From Blastomonas aquatica (GTDB lineage Bacteria; Pseudomonadota; Alphaproteobacteria; Sphingomonadales; Sphingomonadaceae): 64,000 bases of DNA. The stretch spans positions 124,001 through 188,000 of the forward strand of contig NZ_BMGD01000003.1 of assembly GCF_014639875.1 (NCBI RefSeq). The letters run 5' to 3'. Positions 27,652 to 37,407 of this stretch are shown one piece after another. Both the position numbers and the translations under genes were made by a program. Under the pieces are notes generated by a model. The model was given only the letters and a program-made list of their open reading frames with translations. It searched no databases and had not been told where the DNA came from. Numbering within the stretch: the stretch's first letter is position 1; the number at the start of each line of letters is the position of its first letter.

Positions 27652-27686
27652 AAAAAAAGGGTGCGGCGAACCTCGCCACACCCCTT
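27652..27686 (-). terminator. Terminator of the SDR gene, between convergent genes
   Basis: The stem AAGGGGTGTGGCGA with TCGCCGCACCCTT (one mismatch and one bulge) is followed on the minus strand by seven T. It lies between the stops of serB and the SDR gene. The strong T-run favours minus-strand use; it may also act weakly on serB. Confidence 0.75.
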
Positions 27687-27713
27687 CGCGCATTTCAGCG
27701 ATGAAGCGGAAGA

Positions 27714-28610
27714 TCAGCCCTGCAGCAGGCGCATGATCGTCATCGCCTGTTCGCTGCCCGACTGCGGCACGGTTTCGCCGGTGCGGTCGGTGATCTTGTC
27801 GAAGATCCGCGCCACGCCTTCCGCGGTGCGCTCGCCTTCGGGAAGTGCCGCGCCCTGGGTCATCGTGACATAGGCCGCGTGGAACGCGCCTGCGCCTGCG
27901 CCGATGATCATGTTGGTCGGCGCGTCTTCGGACACCAGATAGACCGCGGCAGGCACGACGTTCTCGGGCTTAAACTGCGCGAAGGCTTCAGGCGGGAAGA
28001 TGTCTTCGGTCATGCGGGTTCCGGCGACGGGCGCCAGCGTGTTGACCTTGATGTTGTTCTTGGCGCCTTCGAGGTACAGCGTCTTGGTGAGGCCTGCGAG
28101 GCCCAATTTGGCCGCGCCATAGTTGGCCTGGCCGAAGTTGCCGTACAGGCCGGTCGACGATGCGGTCATCAGGATGCGGCCATAATTCTGCTCGCGCATT
28201 GTTTCCCACACAGCCTTGGTGCAGTTGGCCGAGCCGAGCAGGTGGACCTTGACCACCAGATCGAAATCGGCCGGTTCCATCTTGGCGAAGCTCTTGTCGC
28301 GCAGGATGCCGGCGTTGTTGATCAGCACGTGGACGCCGCCCCAGGCTTCCTTGGTCTTGGCGACCATTTCGACCATCTGTTCATATTCGGTGACCGAGCC
28401 GCCATTGGCCATGGCTTCGCCACCAGCGGCCTTGATCTCTTCGACGACCTGCGCGGCAGCGTCCGACGTGCCGGTGCCGTCGCGCGATCCGCCCAGATCG
28501 TTGACGACGACCTTGGCGCCGCGTGCGGCGAGATCGAGCGCATAAGCGCGGCCCAGGCCGCCGCCTGCGCCGGTGACAATGGCAACGCGGTCCTTGAAAC
28601 TGATGGTCAT
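27714..28610 (-). CDS. SDR family oxidoreductase, 3-hydroxyacyl-CoA dehydrogenase-like
   Basis: 298 residues from the ATG at 28610, with AAGG at good spacing; an ATG nine bases earlier is too close to that site. It shows the Rossmann motif VTGAGGGLGRAYALDLA, NDLGG, NNAG, and the catalytic Ser and YGAAK (ASSTGLYGNFGQANYGAAK is one block if split after GNF). NDLGGSRDGTG is typical of the dehydrogenase part of peroxisomal multifunctional protein 2 homologues. That suggests (3R)-hydroxyacyl-CoA or steroid-like substrates; the exact one is open. Confidence 0.85.
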   Translation of the reverse strand: MTISFKDRVAIVTGAGGGLGRAYALDLAARGAKVVVNDLGGSRDGTGTSDAAAQVVEEIKAAGGEAMANGGSVTEYEQMVEMVAKTKEAWGGVHVLINNAGILRDKSFAKMEPADFDLVVKVHLLGSANCTKAVWETMREQNYGRILMTASSTGLYGNFGQANYGAAKLGLAGLTKTLYLEGAKNNIKVNTLAPVAGTRMTEDIFPPEAFAQFKPENVVPAAVYLVSEDAPTNMIIGAGAGAFHAAYVTMTQGAALPEGERTAEGVARIFDKITDRTGETVPQSGSEQAMTIMRLLQG

Positions 28611-28787
28611 AAGATGCATCCTTTCGGGCAGGGTTTTACACCCCGGGGTTTAGATTGCGCGCGGCAAATGCGCGCCGAATGGCGCGGGTTTTAGCCATGT
28701 TGTGCCGCTTGGCAAGCACCAAGCTGGGCCTCAGACAACCACGAGCCCGATTGACGTTCGCGTAAACCCGCGCTGACGTTACGGCGA

Positions 28788-29483
28788 TCAGGCCAGTTCG
28801 CTGTCCAGCGCGTATCCTGCCGAACGCACCGTGCGGATGATATCGGGCTGGCCGTGCGCGTTCAATGCCTTGCGCAGGCGCCGGATGTGCACGTCGACGG
28901 TGCGAATCTCGATATCGCTGTCATGCCCCCACACGCTGTCGAGCAGCCGCTCGCGCGAGAACACCCAACCGGGATGCTCGAGGAAATGGCGCAGCAGGCG
29001 GAACTCGGTGGGGCCAAGCGGAATGGTCTGCCCGGCGCGCTTCACCTTATAGCCCACGGTGTCCATCTCGATGTCGGCGAAGCTCAGCGCCTCGCCGGCA
29101 AGCGCCGGGCGTACCCGGCGCAGCACCGCGTTGACTCGCGCGATCAGTTCGCGCGGCGAGAACGGCTTGGTGACATAATCGTCAGCGCCGATATCGAGCC
29201 CGCGCACCCGGTCTTCCTCTTCGCCGCGTGCCGACATCATGATGATCGGGATGTTCGACGTATCATTGTCGCGGCGCAGGCGGCGGCAAACCTCGATCCC
29301 CGAGAGGTTCTCGATCATCCAGTCGAGCAGTACGATATCGGGACGCTCTTCGCGCGCGATCAGCATCGCCTCCTCGCCATCGGCGGTCTGGCTGACACGA
29401 AAGCCCTGCTTGTCGAAGTGCCAGGAGACAAGCTCTGCCAGGGCCATGTCGTCTTCAACCAGCAGCAGATGGGGTGTTGTCAT
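28788..29483 (-). CDS. phoB: Phosphate regulon response regulator PhoB
   Basis: 231 residues. The receiver domain has the acidic pocket EDD (10-12), phospho-acceptor D54 in VLLDWMIENL and Lys in VTKPFSPRELIAR. The C-terminal winged helix has the OmpR/PhoB signature VDVHIRRLRKAL. When phosphorylated by PhoR it binds Pho boxes. It closes the cluster phoR-pst-phoU-phoB on one strand, 49 bases after phoU. Confidence 0.95.
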   Translation of the reverse strand: MTTPHLLLVEDDMALAELVSWHFDKQGFRVSQTADGEEAMLIAREERPDIVLLDWMIENLSGIEVCRRLRRDNDTSNIPIIMMSARGEEEDRVRGLDIGADDYVTKPFSPRELIARVNAVLRRVRPALAGEALSFADIEMDTVGYKVKRAGQTIPLGPTEFRLLRHFLEHPGWVFSRERLLDSVWGHDSDIEIRTVDVHIRRLRKALNAHGQPDIIRTVRSAGYALDSELA

Positions 29484-29532
29484 CGTCTTCGTGCTTTCTT
29501 GTGCGAAAAGTCCCGGTCAGAAATATGGCTGA

Positions 29533-30243
29533 TCAGTCGGCGTTTGGTGCGAGCGCATCGTCGCCACGCTCGCGTTCGTTCATCGATTGTCCGGTAACGG
29601 CAAAATAGACCATTTCCGAAACGTTAGTGGCATGATCGCCGATCCGCTCGAGGTTCTTGGCGATAAACAAAAGGTGCGTGCCGGCGCCGACATGCTCGGG
29701 GTTTTCGATCATGTGTGCGATCAGCGCGCGGAAGATGCTGTTGTAGAAATCATCGACCGTCTTGTCCTGCGCGCACACGGCGACCGCAAGGTCGGCATCG
29801 CGGCGAGCAAAGGCGGTGAAGGCGTCGTCGACAAGCTGGCGAGTGGCGTCGGCCATCGCGGGCAGCATTCGAGCCGCTTCAATATGCTGGCTGGCATCGA
29901 TCAGCGCGACCCGCTTGGCGATGTTCTTGGCATAATCGCCGATCCGCTCGACCACGCCTGAAATCTTGAGCGCCGCGACCAGTTCGCGCAGGTCATCGGC
30001 CATCGGCGCGCGCAGCGCGATGGTCTGGATCACCATCCGGTCGATCTGCTCTTCGAGCGCATCGATCCGCTTGTCGCCCTCGACAACCTGATGCGCGAGC
30101 TCGAGATCGTTGTTAGCGAGCGCCATCATCGCGCCTTCAACGGCTTTTTCCGCGCGTCCACCGATTTCGGCGATCAGACCGCGCAGAGTGATCAGGTCGC
30201 CGTCAAAGGCCTTCAGCGTATGTTCGTTCTGTCCATGGTTCAT
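29533..30243 (-). CDS. phoU: Phosphate signalling protein PhoU
   Basis: 236 residues from the ATG at 30243, preceded by GGAT. Two three-helix PhoU repeats carry metal-binding acidic motifs (DKRIDALEEQIDR, VERIGDYAKNIAKR, LERIGDHATNVSE). PhoU links the Pst transporter to PhoR and keeps the regulon off when phosphate is plentiful. It lies between pstB and phoB. Confidence 0.95.
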   Translation of the reverse strand: MNHGQNEHTLKAFDGDLITLRGLIAEIGGRAEKAVEGAMMALANNDLELAHQVVEGDKRIDALEEQIDRMVIQTIALRAPMADDLRELVAALKISGVVERIGDYAKNIAKRVALIDASQHIEAARMLPAMADATRQLVDDAFTAFARRDADLAVAVCAQDKTVDDFYNSIFRALIAHMIENPEHVGAGTHLLFIAKNLERIGDHATNVSEMVYFAVTGQSMNERERGDDALAPNAD

Positions 30244-30331
30244 CAAGTTATCCAAAATCAGCAAATGTCGGGTCTAATCGTCGCCAAACAAGTCAGGGCA
30301 TTTACATAGTATCGTCAGAATGTGTTTTTGG

Positions 30332-31105
30332 TCAGCCATACCGGCCAGTAATATAATCACGGGTGCGCTCTTCGCGCGGGTTGGTGAAGATGTCCGAGGT
30401 GTCTCCATACTCCACCATGTTGCCCAGATGGAAGAAGGCAGTCTTCTGCGAAACGCGCGCCGCCTGTTGCATGTTGTGCGTAACGATGACGATGGCATAG
30501 CGTCCGCGCAGTTCGTGGATCAGTTCCTCGATCTTCGCGGTTGCGATCGGATCGAGTGCCGAGCATGGCTCGTCCATCAGGATGACTTCGGGATCGACCG
30601 CGATCGCGCGTGCGATGCACAACCGCTGCTGCTGGCCGCCCGATAATGCAGTGCCGCTTTCTGTCAGCCGGTCCTTGACTTCGTTCCAAAGGCCGGCCCG
30701 CACCAGCGAGTTTTCGACGATCTGGTCAAGTTCCGCCTTGTTGGGCGCAAGGCCATGAATGCGCGGACCGTACGCAACGTTGTCGTAGATCGATTTGGGA
30801 AAGGGATTGGGCTTTTGGAACACCATGCCGACCCGCGCGCGCAATTGCACCACGTCCATCTTGCTCGAATAGATGTTCTCGCCATCCAGCGTGATGTCGC
30901 CTTCCACCCGCGCGCTGGCGATCGTGTCGTTCATCCGGTTAAGCGTCCGCAGAAAGGTCGACTTGCCGCAGCCCGATGGGCCAATGAAGGCGACGACATT
31001 ATCCATGTCGATGTCGATCGACACGCCGTTGATCGCCTGCTTCTCGCCGTAAAATACCTTTACGTCGCGCGCCGACATCTTTGTGTTAGGGGCGGATTCG
31101 GTCAT
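30332..31105 (-). CDS. pstB: Phosphate ABC transporter ATP-binding protein
   Basis: 257 residues from the ATG at 31105; an ATG at 31120 that overlaps the pstA stop is an alternative. It has Walker [10 protein letters not shown], signature [16 protein letters not shown] and Walker [14 protein letters not shown]. It powers PstCA-mediated import of phosphate. It is followed by phoU after 88 bases. Confidence 0.96.
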   Translation of the reverse strand: MTESAPNTKMSARDVKVFYGEKQAINGVSIDIDMDNVVAFIGPSGCGKSTFLRTLNRMNDTIASARVEGDITLDGENIYSSKMDVVQLRARVGMVFQKPNPFPKSIYDNVAYGPRIHGLAPNKAELDQIVENSLVRAGLWNEVKDRLTESGTALSGGQQQRLCIARAIAVDPEVILMDEPCSALDPIATAKIEELIHELRGRYAIVIVTHNMQQAARVSQKTAFFHLGNMVEYGDTSDIFTNPREERTRDYITGRYG

Positions 31106-31113
31106 GAATTTCG

Positions 31114-32418
31114 TTACCATCGTGTTTCAAAGCGGTTGCGCAGATAGACTGCGACCGCATTCATGGTGAGCAGGAAGACGAGCAGGACAATGATCGCAGC
31201 AGAGGTCTTTTCGACGAAGCCGCGGTTGACCTCATCCGACCACAGGAAGATCTGGACCGGCAGCACGGTGGCCGGATCGGTCAGGCTATCGGGCGGGGTG
31301 GTGGTGAAGGCGCGCATGCCGATCATCAGCAGCGGTGCGGTTTCGCCAAGGGCCCGAGCCATGCCGATGATGGTGCCGGTCATGATCCCAGGAATCGCCA
31401 GCGGCAGGACGTGGTGGAAGACGACCTGGATCGGGCTCGCCCCTACGCCCATCGCCGCCTCGCGGATCGATGGCGGCACAGCTTTGATCGCGTTGCGTGA
31501 TGCAATCACGATCACCGGCATGGTCATCAGTGCCAGCGTCAGACCGCCAACTATGGCGGCCGATCGCGGCATCGCGAAGAACTGCAGGAATACCGCAAGG
31601 CCGAGCAGGCCGAAGATGATAGAGGGTACCGCGGCCAGATTGTTGATCGAAACCTCGATCAGGTCGGTCAGCCGGTTCTTGGTCGCATATTCTTCCAGAT
31701 ACACCGCCGCCAGCACGCCCACGGGAAAGGCGAGGAGCAGGGTGACCGCTATGGTGATAAGCGATCCTTTGAGCGCGCCCCAGATGCCGACCCGCGCCGG
31801 GTCGGTGCCGTCGGAGCCGGTCAAGAAGTTCCAGTTGAATGTCTGGCGCACTTCGCCCGCTTGGCGCAGCCGGGCGTAATCGGCCTCGGCCTCTGGGGTC
31901 GATCGGTCCTTGGCGGCGCGATCGACGTCGCTGGACGTGGGTAGCCAGAAATCGGCCTTGCCCATCAAAAGATCTGGATTGGCGATCAATTGGCTGCGCA
32001 ATGCGGTCCAGGCGGTGCTGGCGAAATAGCGGGTGCCGTTCTCACCATATTGCGCTTCCACCGCGTCATCATAGATGCGGCGCACGTCGATCGATGAAAT
32101 GGTCGCAGAAAGGCGCGGGCCGGTCAGCTGGTCGGCCGAGATGCTGCCGGTAGCGGCAGGCATATCGACCGTCAGCGTCGCCTCGGTGGTGATGAACCCC
32201 TTGGCGCCGTTGCCGACCATGACGAACAGCAGGAACGCCAGAAACAGCGAGGACAGCGTTACCGCAGCAAGCCCCATAAACTTGAAACGTCGCTCGGAAG
32301 CATAGCGCGAAGCGATCCGCTTCTGCATCGCTGCACCCATCCAGTCGGTCTTGTGCGCAACGGGGTGGCCGGCAGGTGCGGGCGAGGACGTGGGGGACAT
32401 AGAGGCAGCCTCAGTCAT
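31114..32418 (-). CDS. pstA: Phosphate ABC transporter permease PstA
   Basis: 434 residues from the ATG at 32418, preceded by GGGAAG and overlapping the pstC stop by eight bases. It is longer than the E. coli protein (296) because of a cytoplasmic N-terminus and a large extracytoplasmic insert after the first helix, as in alphaproteobacterial PstA. The permease core includes [19 protein letters not shown] and GETAPLLM. It pairs with PstC. Confidence 0.94.
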   Translation of the reverse strand: MTEAASMSPTSSPAPAGHPVAHKTDWMGAAMQKRIASRYASERRFKFMGLAAVTLSSLFLAFLLFVMVGNGAKGFITTEATLTVDMPAATGSISADQLTGPRLSATISSIDVRRIYDDAVEAQYGENGTRYFASTAWTALRSQLIANPDLLMGKADFWLPTSSDVDRAAKDRSTPEAEADYARLRQAGEVRQTFNWNFLTGSDGTDPARVGIWGALKGSLITIAVTLLLAFPVGVLAAVYLEEYATKNRLTDLIEVSINNLAAVPSIIFGLLGLAVFLQFFAMPRSAAIVGGLTLALMTMPVIVIASRNAIKAVPPSIREAAMGVGASPIQVVFHHVLPLAIPGIMTGTIIGMARALGETAPLLMIGMRAFTTTPPDSLTDPATVLPVQIFLWSDEVNRGFVEKTSAAIIVLLVFLLTMNAVAVYLRNRFETRW

Positions 32419-33787
32419 ACGCTTCCCGATATCTTTTGACGATCTGCAGCGCGACGATGTTGAGCAGCAACGTGACGATGAAGAGGGTGAGGCCAAGCGC
32501 GAAGGCGGCAAGCGTCATCGGGCTGTTGAAATCGGTATCGCCGGTCAGCAACTGGACGATCTGGGTGGTCACGGTGGTAACGCTGGCAAACGGATTGGCG
32601 GTGAGGTTGGCAGAAAGCCCAGCGGCCATCACCACGATCATCGTCTCGCCGATCGCGCGGCTGACCGCGAGAAGTACCCCGCCGACAACGCCGGGGAGCG
32701 CTGCGGGGATGAGCACCTGCTTGATCGTCTCGCTCTTGGTTGCGCCCATTGCGAGCGACCCGTCGCGCATGCTGTTGGGGACCGCGTTGATGCTGTCATC
32801 CGCCATTGATGAAACGAACGGGATGATCATCACACCCATCACCAGGCCGGCTGCGAGCGCCGATTCGGAAGAGGCATTGGAGATCCCGATCCCGGCAGCG
32901 AAGCTGCGCAGCGCGGGGGCCACCGTCAACGCCGCGAAATAGCCATAGACCACAGTCGGAACGCCCGCGAGAATTTCGAGGATCGGCTTCATCCACCGGC
33001 GGACGCCGGGGCTGGCATATTGTGTCAGATACACCGCGCTCATCAGACCCAGCGGGATAGCCACCGCCATCGCGATGATCGCGCCGATGAACACCGTGCC
33101 CCAGAACAACGGAACCGCGCCAAAGCCGGTGGCCTTGCCATCGACAACCTTGTCGGACGGGTTCCAGTTCGTCCCGAACAGGAACTCGAACGGCGAGACC
33201 AGATTGAAGAAGCGGATCGTCTCGAAAATCAGCGAGGCAACGATACCCAACGTCGCAAGAATTGCGATCAGCGAGGCGAGCAGCAGGCCCAGCATGACCA
33301 TGCGTTCGACCTTGGTCCGCGCCCGAAAATCGGGACGCAGACGGGTAAAGGCGAACGCACCACCGGCAAAGCACAGCAGAAACGCAGCCAGCGCGCCGAT
33401 CATCGTATAGCGCCGGTCCGCTTCGCCATAGAGTGGAGCCAACTGGACCGCCGCGTCGTTGAACACCTTGAGGTTGGCATCGCGCGACAGATCACGCGCT
33501 TCGGAAAGGATCGCCGCGCGGGTGAAGGGGTCGGTCGGCAGGCTGGCGGCCAATGGGCTGTCGAGCACGGCATAGCTGCCCAGCGCAGGTGCGATCGAAT
33601 TCCACACCACCAGGAAAATGACGGCGGGCACCACGGCCCACATTGCCGCATACCAACCATGATAGCTTGGCAGCGAATGCACACTGGCTGGGCCGGCGGT
33701 GATGAACTTGCCCGCGCGGGCGCGCGCAAAGACCCATGTGATGAGGCCAAGCCCTGCGATCAGGAATATTATAGCGGTACTGGTCAT
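32411..33787 (-). CDS. pstC: Phosphate ABC transporter permease PstC
   Basis: 458 residues, again with an extended N-terminal section and about eight helices. The permease loop reads GATKSETIKQVLIPAALPG, followed by SRAIGETMIVVMAAG. It forms the channel with PstA. It starts eight bases after the pstS stop. Confidence 0.94.
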   Translation of the reverse strand: MTSTAIIFLIAGLGLITWVFARARAGKFITAGPASVHSLPSYHGWYAAMWAVVPAVIFLVVWNSIAPALGSYAVLDSPLAASLPTDPFTRAAILSEARDLSRDANLKVFNDAAVQLAPLYGEADRRYTMIGALAAFLLCFAGGAFAFTRLRPDFRARTKVERMVMLGLLLASLIAILATLGIVASLIFETIRFFNLVSPFEFLFGTNWNPSDKVVDGKATGFGAVPLFWGTVFIGAIIAMAVAIPLGLMSAVYLTQYASPGVRRWMKPILEILAGVPTVVYGYFAALTVAPALRSFAAGIGISNASSESALAAGLVMGVMIIPFVSSMADDSINAVPNSMRDGSLAMGATKSETIKQVLIPAALPGVVGGVLLAVSRAIGETMIVVMAAGLSANLTANPFASVTTVTTQIVQLLTGDTDFNSPMTLAAFALGLTLFIVTLLLNIVALQIVKRYREAYD

Positions 33788-33795
33788 GTCCCGGC

Positions 33796-34845
33796 CTATT
33801 CCAACACAGCGCCATCAAGGGTCGGAAGCGACTTGATCCGCTCCAGCATCTCACTGCGCATTTTCGCAGGCGAAGAGATCAGGCCGATCCGGGTGAGATA
33901 TCCGTCGGGCTCGCCGCCACGCAGATACTCGGCGAGGAATTCGCGCAAGCCAGGGATCACATCGACATGCTTTTTCTTGATATAGATGAACAACGTGCGC
34001 GCCCCGGGATATTGCCCGCTTTCGATGGTCGCATAGCTGGGTTCGACGCCGTTGATGGGGATGCCGCGCACCGTCTCGGCGTTGTCGGCCAGATAGCTGT
34101 AGCTGAAGATGCCCACGGCATCCGGGTTCGTCGACAGCTTCTGGACGATCAGGTTATCGTTCTCGCCGGCGTCGGTATAGCCTTGGTCGGTGCGGACCGT
34201 ATGGCAAATCTCTTCAAACTTGTCCTTGTCGCTATCGGCAAGGGCTCCAACGGCTGGATCGGTTTTGCAGCCCTTTTCCATGATGATTTCTTCGAGCGCA
34301 TCACGCGTTCCCGATGTTGATGGCGGGCCGAAGATGTTGATCCTTGTATCAGGCAGCGCAGGGTTGATGTCCGGCCAGCGCCGTGTCGTGTTGGGGCCCT
34401 TGCCGAACGGCTCTGCGGCGAGCGCAGTATAAAATTCGGCTACCGACAGATTGATCTTGGGGCCGTTTTTCGATTGCGCGAGCGCGATACCATCAAAGCC
34501 GATGATCACTTCGACGATCTCTTCGACGCCGTTGGTGATGCAGCGATCAAATTCGTTTTTCTTCATGCGGCGCGACGCATTGACGATATCGGGGGTGTTG
34601 GCGCCGACGCCCGAGCAGAACAATTCGATGCCGCCACCGGTTCCGGTCGATTCGAGGATCGGCGAGCGCCGCTCGGGATCGAAGTTGACGAACTCTTCGG
34701 ACACCTTCTTGGCGAAGGGGAACACGGTTGAGGAGCCGACGATGCGAATCTCGCTCCGGCTGCTGCCCTGATTGGTCGATGCCGGGTCCTGACATCCTGC
34801 CAGCAGCAACGCTGGGAGGCAGGCAAAAGCGAGCTTCCTGATCAA
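33796..34845 (-). CDS. pstS: Phosphate-binding lipoprotein PstS
   Basis: 349 residues. The lipobox LLLAGC puts the lipidated Cys at residue 18. Phosphate ligands are in IVGSSTVFPFAK, ESTGTGGGIELF and DIVNASR, and in the later PSTSGTRDALEE. Anchoring by lipid is usual for some PstS proteins. A Pho box lies about 160 bases upstream on the same strand, so pstSCAB-phoU-phoB probably starts here. Confidence 0.94.
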   Translation of the reverse strand: MIRKLAFACLPALLLAGCQDPASTNQGSSRSEIRIVGSSTVFPFAKKVSEEFVNFDPERRSPILESTGTGGGIELFCSGVGANTPDIVNASRRMKKNEFDRCITNGVEEIVEVIIGFDGIALAQSKNGPKINLSVAEFYTALAAEPFGKGPNTTRRWPDINPALPDTRINIFGPPSTSGTRDALEEIIMEKGCKTDPAVGALADSDKDKFEEICHTVRTDQGYTDAGENDNLIVQKLSTNPDAVGIFSYSYLADNAETVRGIPINGVEPSYATIESGQYPGARTLFIYIKKKHVDVIPGLREFLAEYLRGGEPDGYLTRIGLISSPAKMRSEMLERIKSLPTLDGAVLE

Positions 34846-35002
34846 AACCGCAACCTCTTCTTAAAGCCCGGGCCATCAAGGCGATTCCGGCCAAACCGAT
34901 TGCGGGGCACTCCATGGCCCTTCCAGAATCACACCGTTAAGCATGGTTTTTGGAAAAAGCGGCCCCCGACGCGTTGCCGATAGGCAGGCGCGGTTGCCCA
35001 AA

Positions 35003-35031
35003 GATGACAATGCGATGACGGATTTATGACA
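35003..35031 (-). promoter_or_regulatory. Pho box (three PhoB half-sites) upstream of pstS
   Basis: On the minus strand TGTCATA, CGTCATC and TGTCATC occur at an exact 11-bp period (plus positions 35025-35031, 35014-35020, 35003-35009). This matches the known PhoB direct repeat (consensus CTGTCAT, one per helical turn). It lies between the phoR stop and the pstS start. Confidence 0.88.
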
Positions 35032-35060
35032 ACGACTCTGAGAGCGGCTTCCAGATCGGA

Positions 35061-36359
35061 TCAGGCGGGGACGGAAAGGTCCGGATTTGCACCTGATCCG
35101 TCGCTCTGCGGTGCGCGTGGGTCGGCGGGCAGGGTAATCGTGATGGTGGTTCCGCGCTGGACCTCGCTGTCGATTTCCAGCCGTCCGCGGTGCCGTTCGA
35201 CGATATGCTTGACGATTGACAGGCCAAGGCCTGTGCCGCCGATCGCACGGCTGCGGCTCGAATCGACGCGATAGAACCGCTCGGTGAGGCGCGGCAGATG
35301 TTCCGGCGCGATGCCCTCACCGCAGTCGATGACCGAAAGGCGCACGAGCGCGCCGTTGCGCGACGAGCGCAGCCGCATCGTCACCGGGGTGCCGGGCTGG
35401 CCGTATTTCATGCTGTTCGATACCAGATTGTGCACCAGTTGAGAAAGCTGCGCCCGGTCGCCGCGCAACGGTGGCAGGTCCGCGCCGATATCGACGACGA
35501 TGTCGGCACCGCGATCGGGCTGGCTATGGCGCAGCACGGTTTGCACTTCGCGCATCAGGTCGGGCAGATCGACAGGGGTATCAGGGACGCGGAACTTCTC
35601 GGCCTCGATCCGCGACAACGAAATCAGATCGTCGATCAGCTTCTGCATCCGGTTGGCTTCGCGGAACATCACGTTAAGGAACCGTGCACGCGTTTCGGGG
35701 TCGGCGCCGGCCTCGTTGTCCTCGAGCGTTTCGATGAAGCCCTTGATCGACGCGAGCGGGGTCCGCAGTTCGTGGCTGGCGTTGGCGACGAAATCGGTCC
35801 GCATCCGCTCGACCGCATAGACCCCCGAACGATCCCACAGGTGGAGGATCCGCTCGCCGCCAGGCATGTCGCGTACCAGCATTTCCCAGCGCTGGTCACG
35901 GCTGCCGATGCCGACCAGCTGGATCGGTCCTTCGGCAGCAGCGGTGCCGTCGATCAGCAGATCTGCGGCGGCGGGATGACGGATAACGAGCCGGATATCT
36001 TCACCCACGCAATACTCGCCCAGCAGCTTGCGCGCGGCGCTGTTGGCCCGGCGCACGTTGTTGCCGGTCAACACCAGGACCGGGTCGGCGAGGCCATCGA
36101 TAAAGCTGGTGAAGTCGCGATGCTGGCTGATCGGCTTGATTTCCGGCTCGCGGATCGGTGCTGCGGCCTGGGGGTTGTGCTTGGCCGGGCTCGACAGATC
36201 CGCCATCGCGACGATCGCGACAAGGCCGGCGGCAAAGCAGATCATCGCCTGCTCCACGCCATTGCTGCCAAACTGGCTGATGGCCACGCCCGCGCCCAGC
36301 AATGCTGTCGCAAACAAAAAGCGGCCGCCATTTAGTCCCGATGCTGGATTGTCTCCCAT
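35061..36359 (-). CDS. phoR: Phosphate regulon sensor histidine kinase PhoR
   Basis: 432 residues from the ATG at 36359. Two N-terminal membrane helices (residues 12-54) are followed by a PAS-like domain, then HisKA with H196 in NASHELRTPLAS, and an ATPase domain with HNLVSNSMKYG, DCGEGIAPEHLPRLTERF and GGTGLGLSIVKHI. It phosphorylates PhoB when phosphate is low. It is separated from pstS by the Pho box region, so it may have its own promoter. Confidence 0.93.
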   Translation of the reverse strand: MGDNPASGLNGGRFLFATALLGAGVAISQFGSNGVEQAMICFAAGLVAIVAMADLSSPAKHNPQAAAPIREPEIKPISQHRDFTSFIDGLADPVLVLTGNNVRRANSAARKLLGEYCVGEDIRLVIRHPAAADLLIDGTAAAEGPIQLVGIGSRDQRWEMLVRDMPGGERILHLWDRSGVYAVERMRTDFVANASHELRTPLASIKGFIETLEDNEAGADPETRARFLNVMFREANRMQKLIDDLISLSRIEAEKFRVPDTPVDLPDLMREVQTVLRHSQPDRGADIVVDIGADLPPLRGDRAQLSQLVHNLVSNSMKYGQPGTPVTMRLRSSRNGALVRLSVIDCGEGIAPEHLPRLTERFYRVDSSRSRAIGGTGLGLSIVKHIVERHRGRLEIDSEVQRGTTITITLPADPRAPQSDGSGANPDLSVPA

Positions 36360-36550
36360 GGGTGCTCGATATACCAGCGTGTGCAACGTCGCGCTATTGG
36401 TGATCGGCGGTTTTCGCCGATTTACGAACCGCCCCTAGCCTGTCCCGCAGAAGGACAGCGGATCAAATGCCTTGCCTTGGCAGGCGCAAGGTCTTTAGGT
36501 TTGTGCAAACACGTGCGCCGATCATGCCGGGCACCGGGGAACAATCAAAG

Positions 36551-36979
36551 ATGAGTGCTGACGACGGCGATAAACGTGACACTGCGCACGATCATTCAAG
36601 CAATCCGATTGCGCCGGGAACGGCATCGCGGCGGACCTTGCTGATCGGCGCGGTCGCAACCTCTGCTGTTGTCAGCATCCGCCCGGCGCTCGCGCAGACC
36701 GCAGGATCGGTGCTCAACTGCACCATCCCGGTGCCCGAGCGGGGCAAGGGCATGTTCATCGATCCTGCAGGAAAACTGGTCTCGCCCGATACGCCCGGAG
36801 CATTTCCGCCATCCCCGCGTGATTTCACCGGAGAGGAAGTGCGCCAGGCGCTGCAGGGTCGCAACCTGCCGGGGACCTCGCGCGAACAGTCGCGGGCGTA
36901 CATCAACTATATCCGCAAGCTGCAGAACGGACAGAGCGGGTTTACCTGCTATGCCTCGCTGCAGATGCCGCGCCGCTGA
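36551..36979 (+). CDS. Tat-exported hypothetical protein of the HPr-rel-A cassette
   Basis: 142 residues from the ATG at 36551. A 26-residue polar lead is followed by a twin-arginine signal, ASRRTLLIGAVATSAVV, with likely cleavage at ALAQ. The mature part is about 92 residues with two Cys (VLNC and FTCYAS), a proline-rich middle and a basic end. No family was recognised. It is the first gene of a plus-strand group with a PqqD-like chaperone, an HprK-related kinase and a nucleotidyltransferase, and lies 20 bases from the next gene. It may be the substrate of that system; this is inference from position. Confidence 0.7.
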   Translation: MSADDGDKRDTAHDHSSNPIAPGTASRRTLLIGAVATSAVVSIRPALAQTAGSVLNCTIPVPERGKGMFIDPAGKLVSPDTPGAFPPSPRDFTGEEVRQALQGRNLPGTSREQSRAYINYIRKLQNGQSGFTCYASLQMPRR

Positions 36980-36999
36980 TCGCAGGGCAGCGCGCTGAA

Positions 37000-37311
37000 A
37001 TGGCCGCGCCACGCTTCTCCGCATTGCCGGCAGCCGCGCTCAAACGCGTGCCGCTTGGCGGGCTTGAAGCGATCTATCATGTGTCATCGGGCATCACCCA
37101 TCTGTTGGCCGAACCGGTGCCTGACCTGCTCGATGCGCTGGCTCGGCTGGAACCGGGTCGATTCGTCACCGCTGCACAAGTGCTTGCCCTGGTGGCCGAG
37201 CGGTTCGATATCGTCGGCGACGATCCCGGCGAAGCGCCGGAAGCCGTTGTGTCCGAGCGGCTTTCAGAGCTCGGCGCGCTGGGACTTGTAACAATCGTAA
37301 CCGATGCGTGA
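37000..37311 (+). CDS. PqqD family peptide chaperone, HPr-rel-A type
   Basis: 103 residues with a winged-helix PqqD-like fold: LGGLEAIYHVSSGITHLL is the first beta-hairpin, LLDALARL the first helix and FDIVGDD the turn before the last helices. PqqD domains bind the leader part of a substrate peptide for a partner enzyme. The partner here is most likely the downstream HprK-related kinase. The HPr-rel-A label comes from remembered family naming and should be checked by profile search. Confidence 0.78.
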   Translation: MAAPRFSALPAAALKRVPLGGLEAIYHVSSGITHLLAEPVPDLLDALARLEPGRFVTAAQVLALVAERFDIVGDDPGEAPEAVVSERLSELGALGLVTIVTDA

Positions 37312-37407
37312 CACACTTGCATCACGGTGATGTAAAACCGCGCCACACCCACGCTAAGCCCCTGTTTCCATTTTGTCCGCGCACCGGCACATTGTAAGGC
37401 GCGGGGC

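Noticed and set aside
28735-28790. Repeated TGACGTT near the end of phoB as a regulator site
   Set aside because: Two copies 23 bases apart do not match a motif I can name with confidence.
36403-36421. 7-bp inverted repeat ATCGGCG/CGCCGAT between phoR and the cassette
   Set aside because: Short stem in a GC-rich divergent intergenic region; no other support for an operator or terminator.
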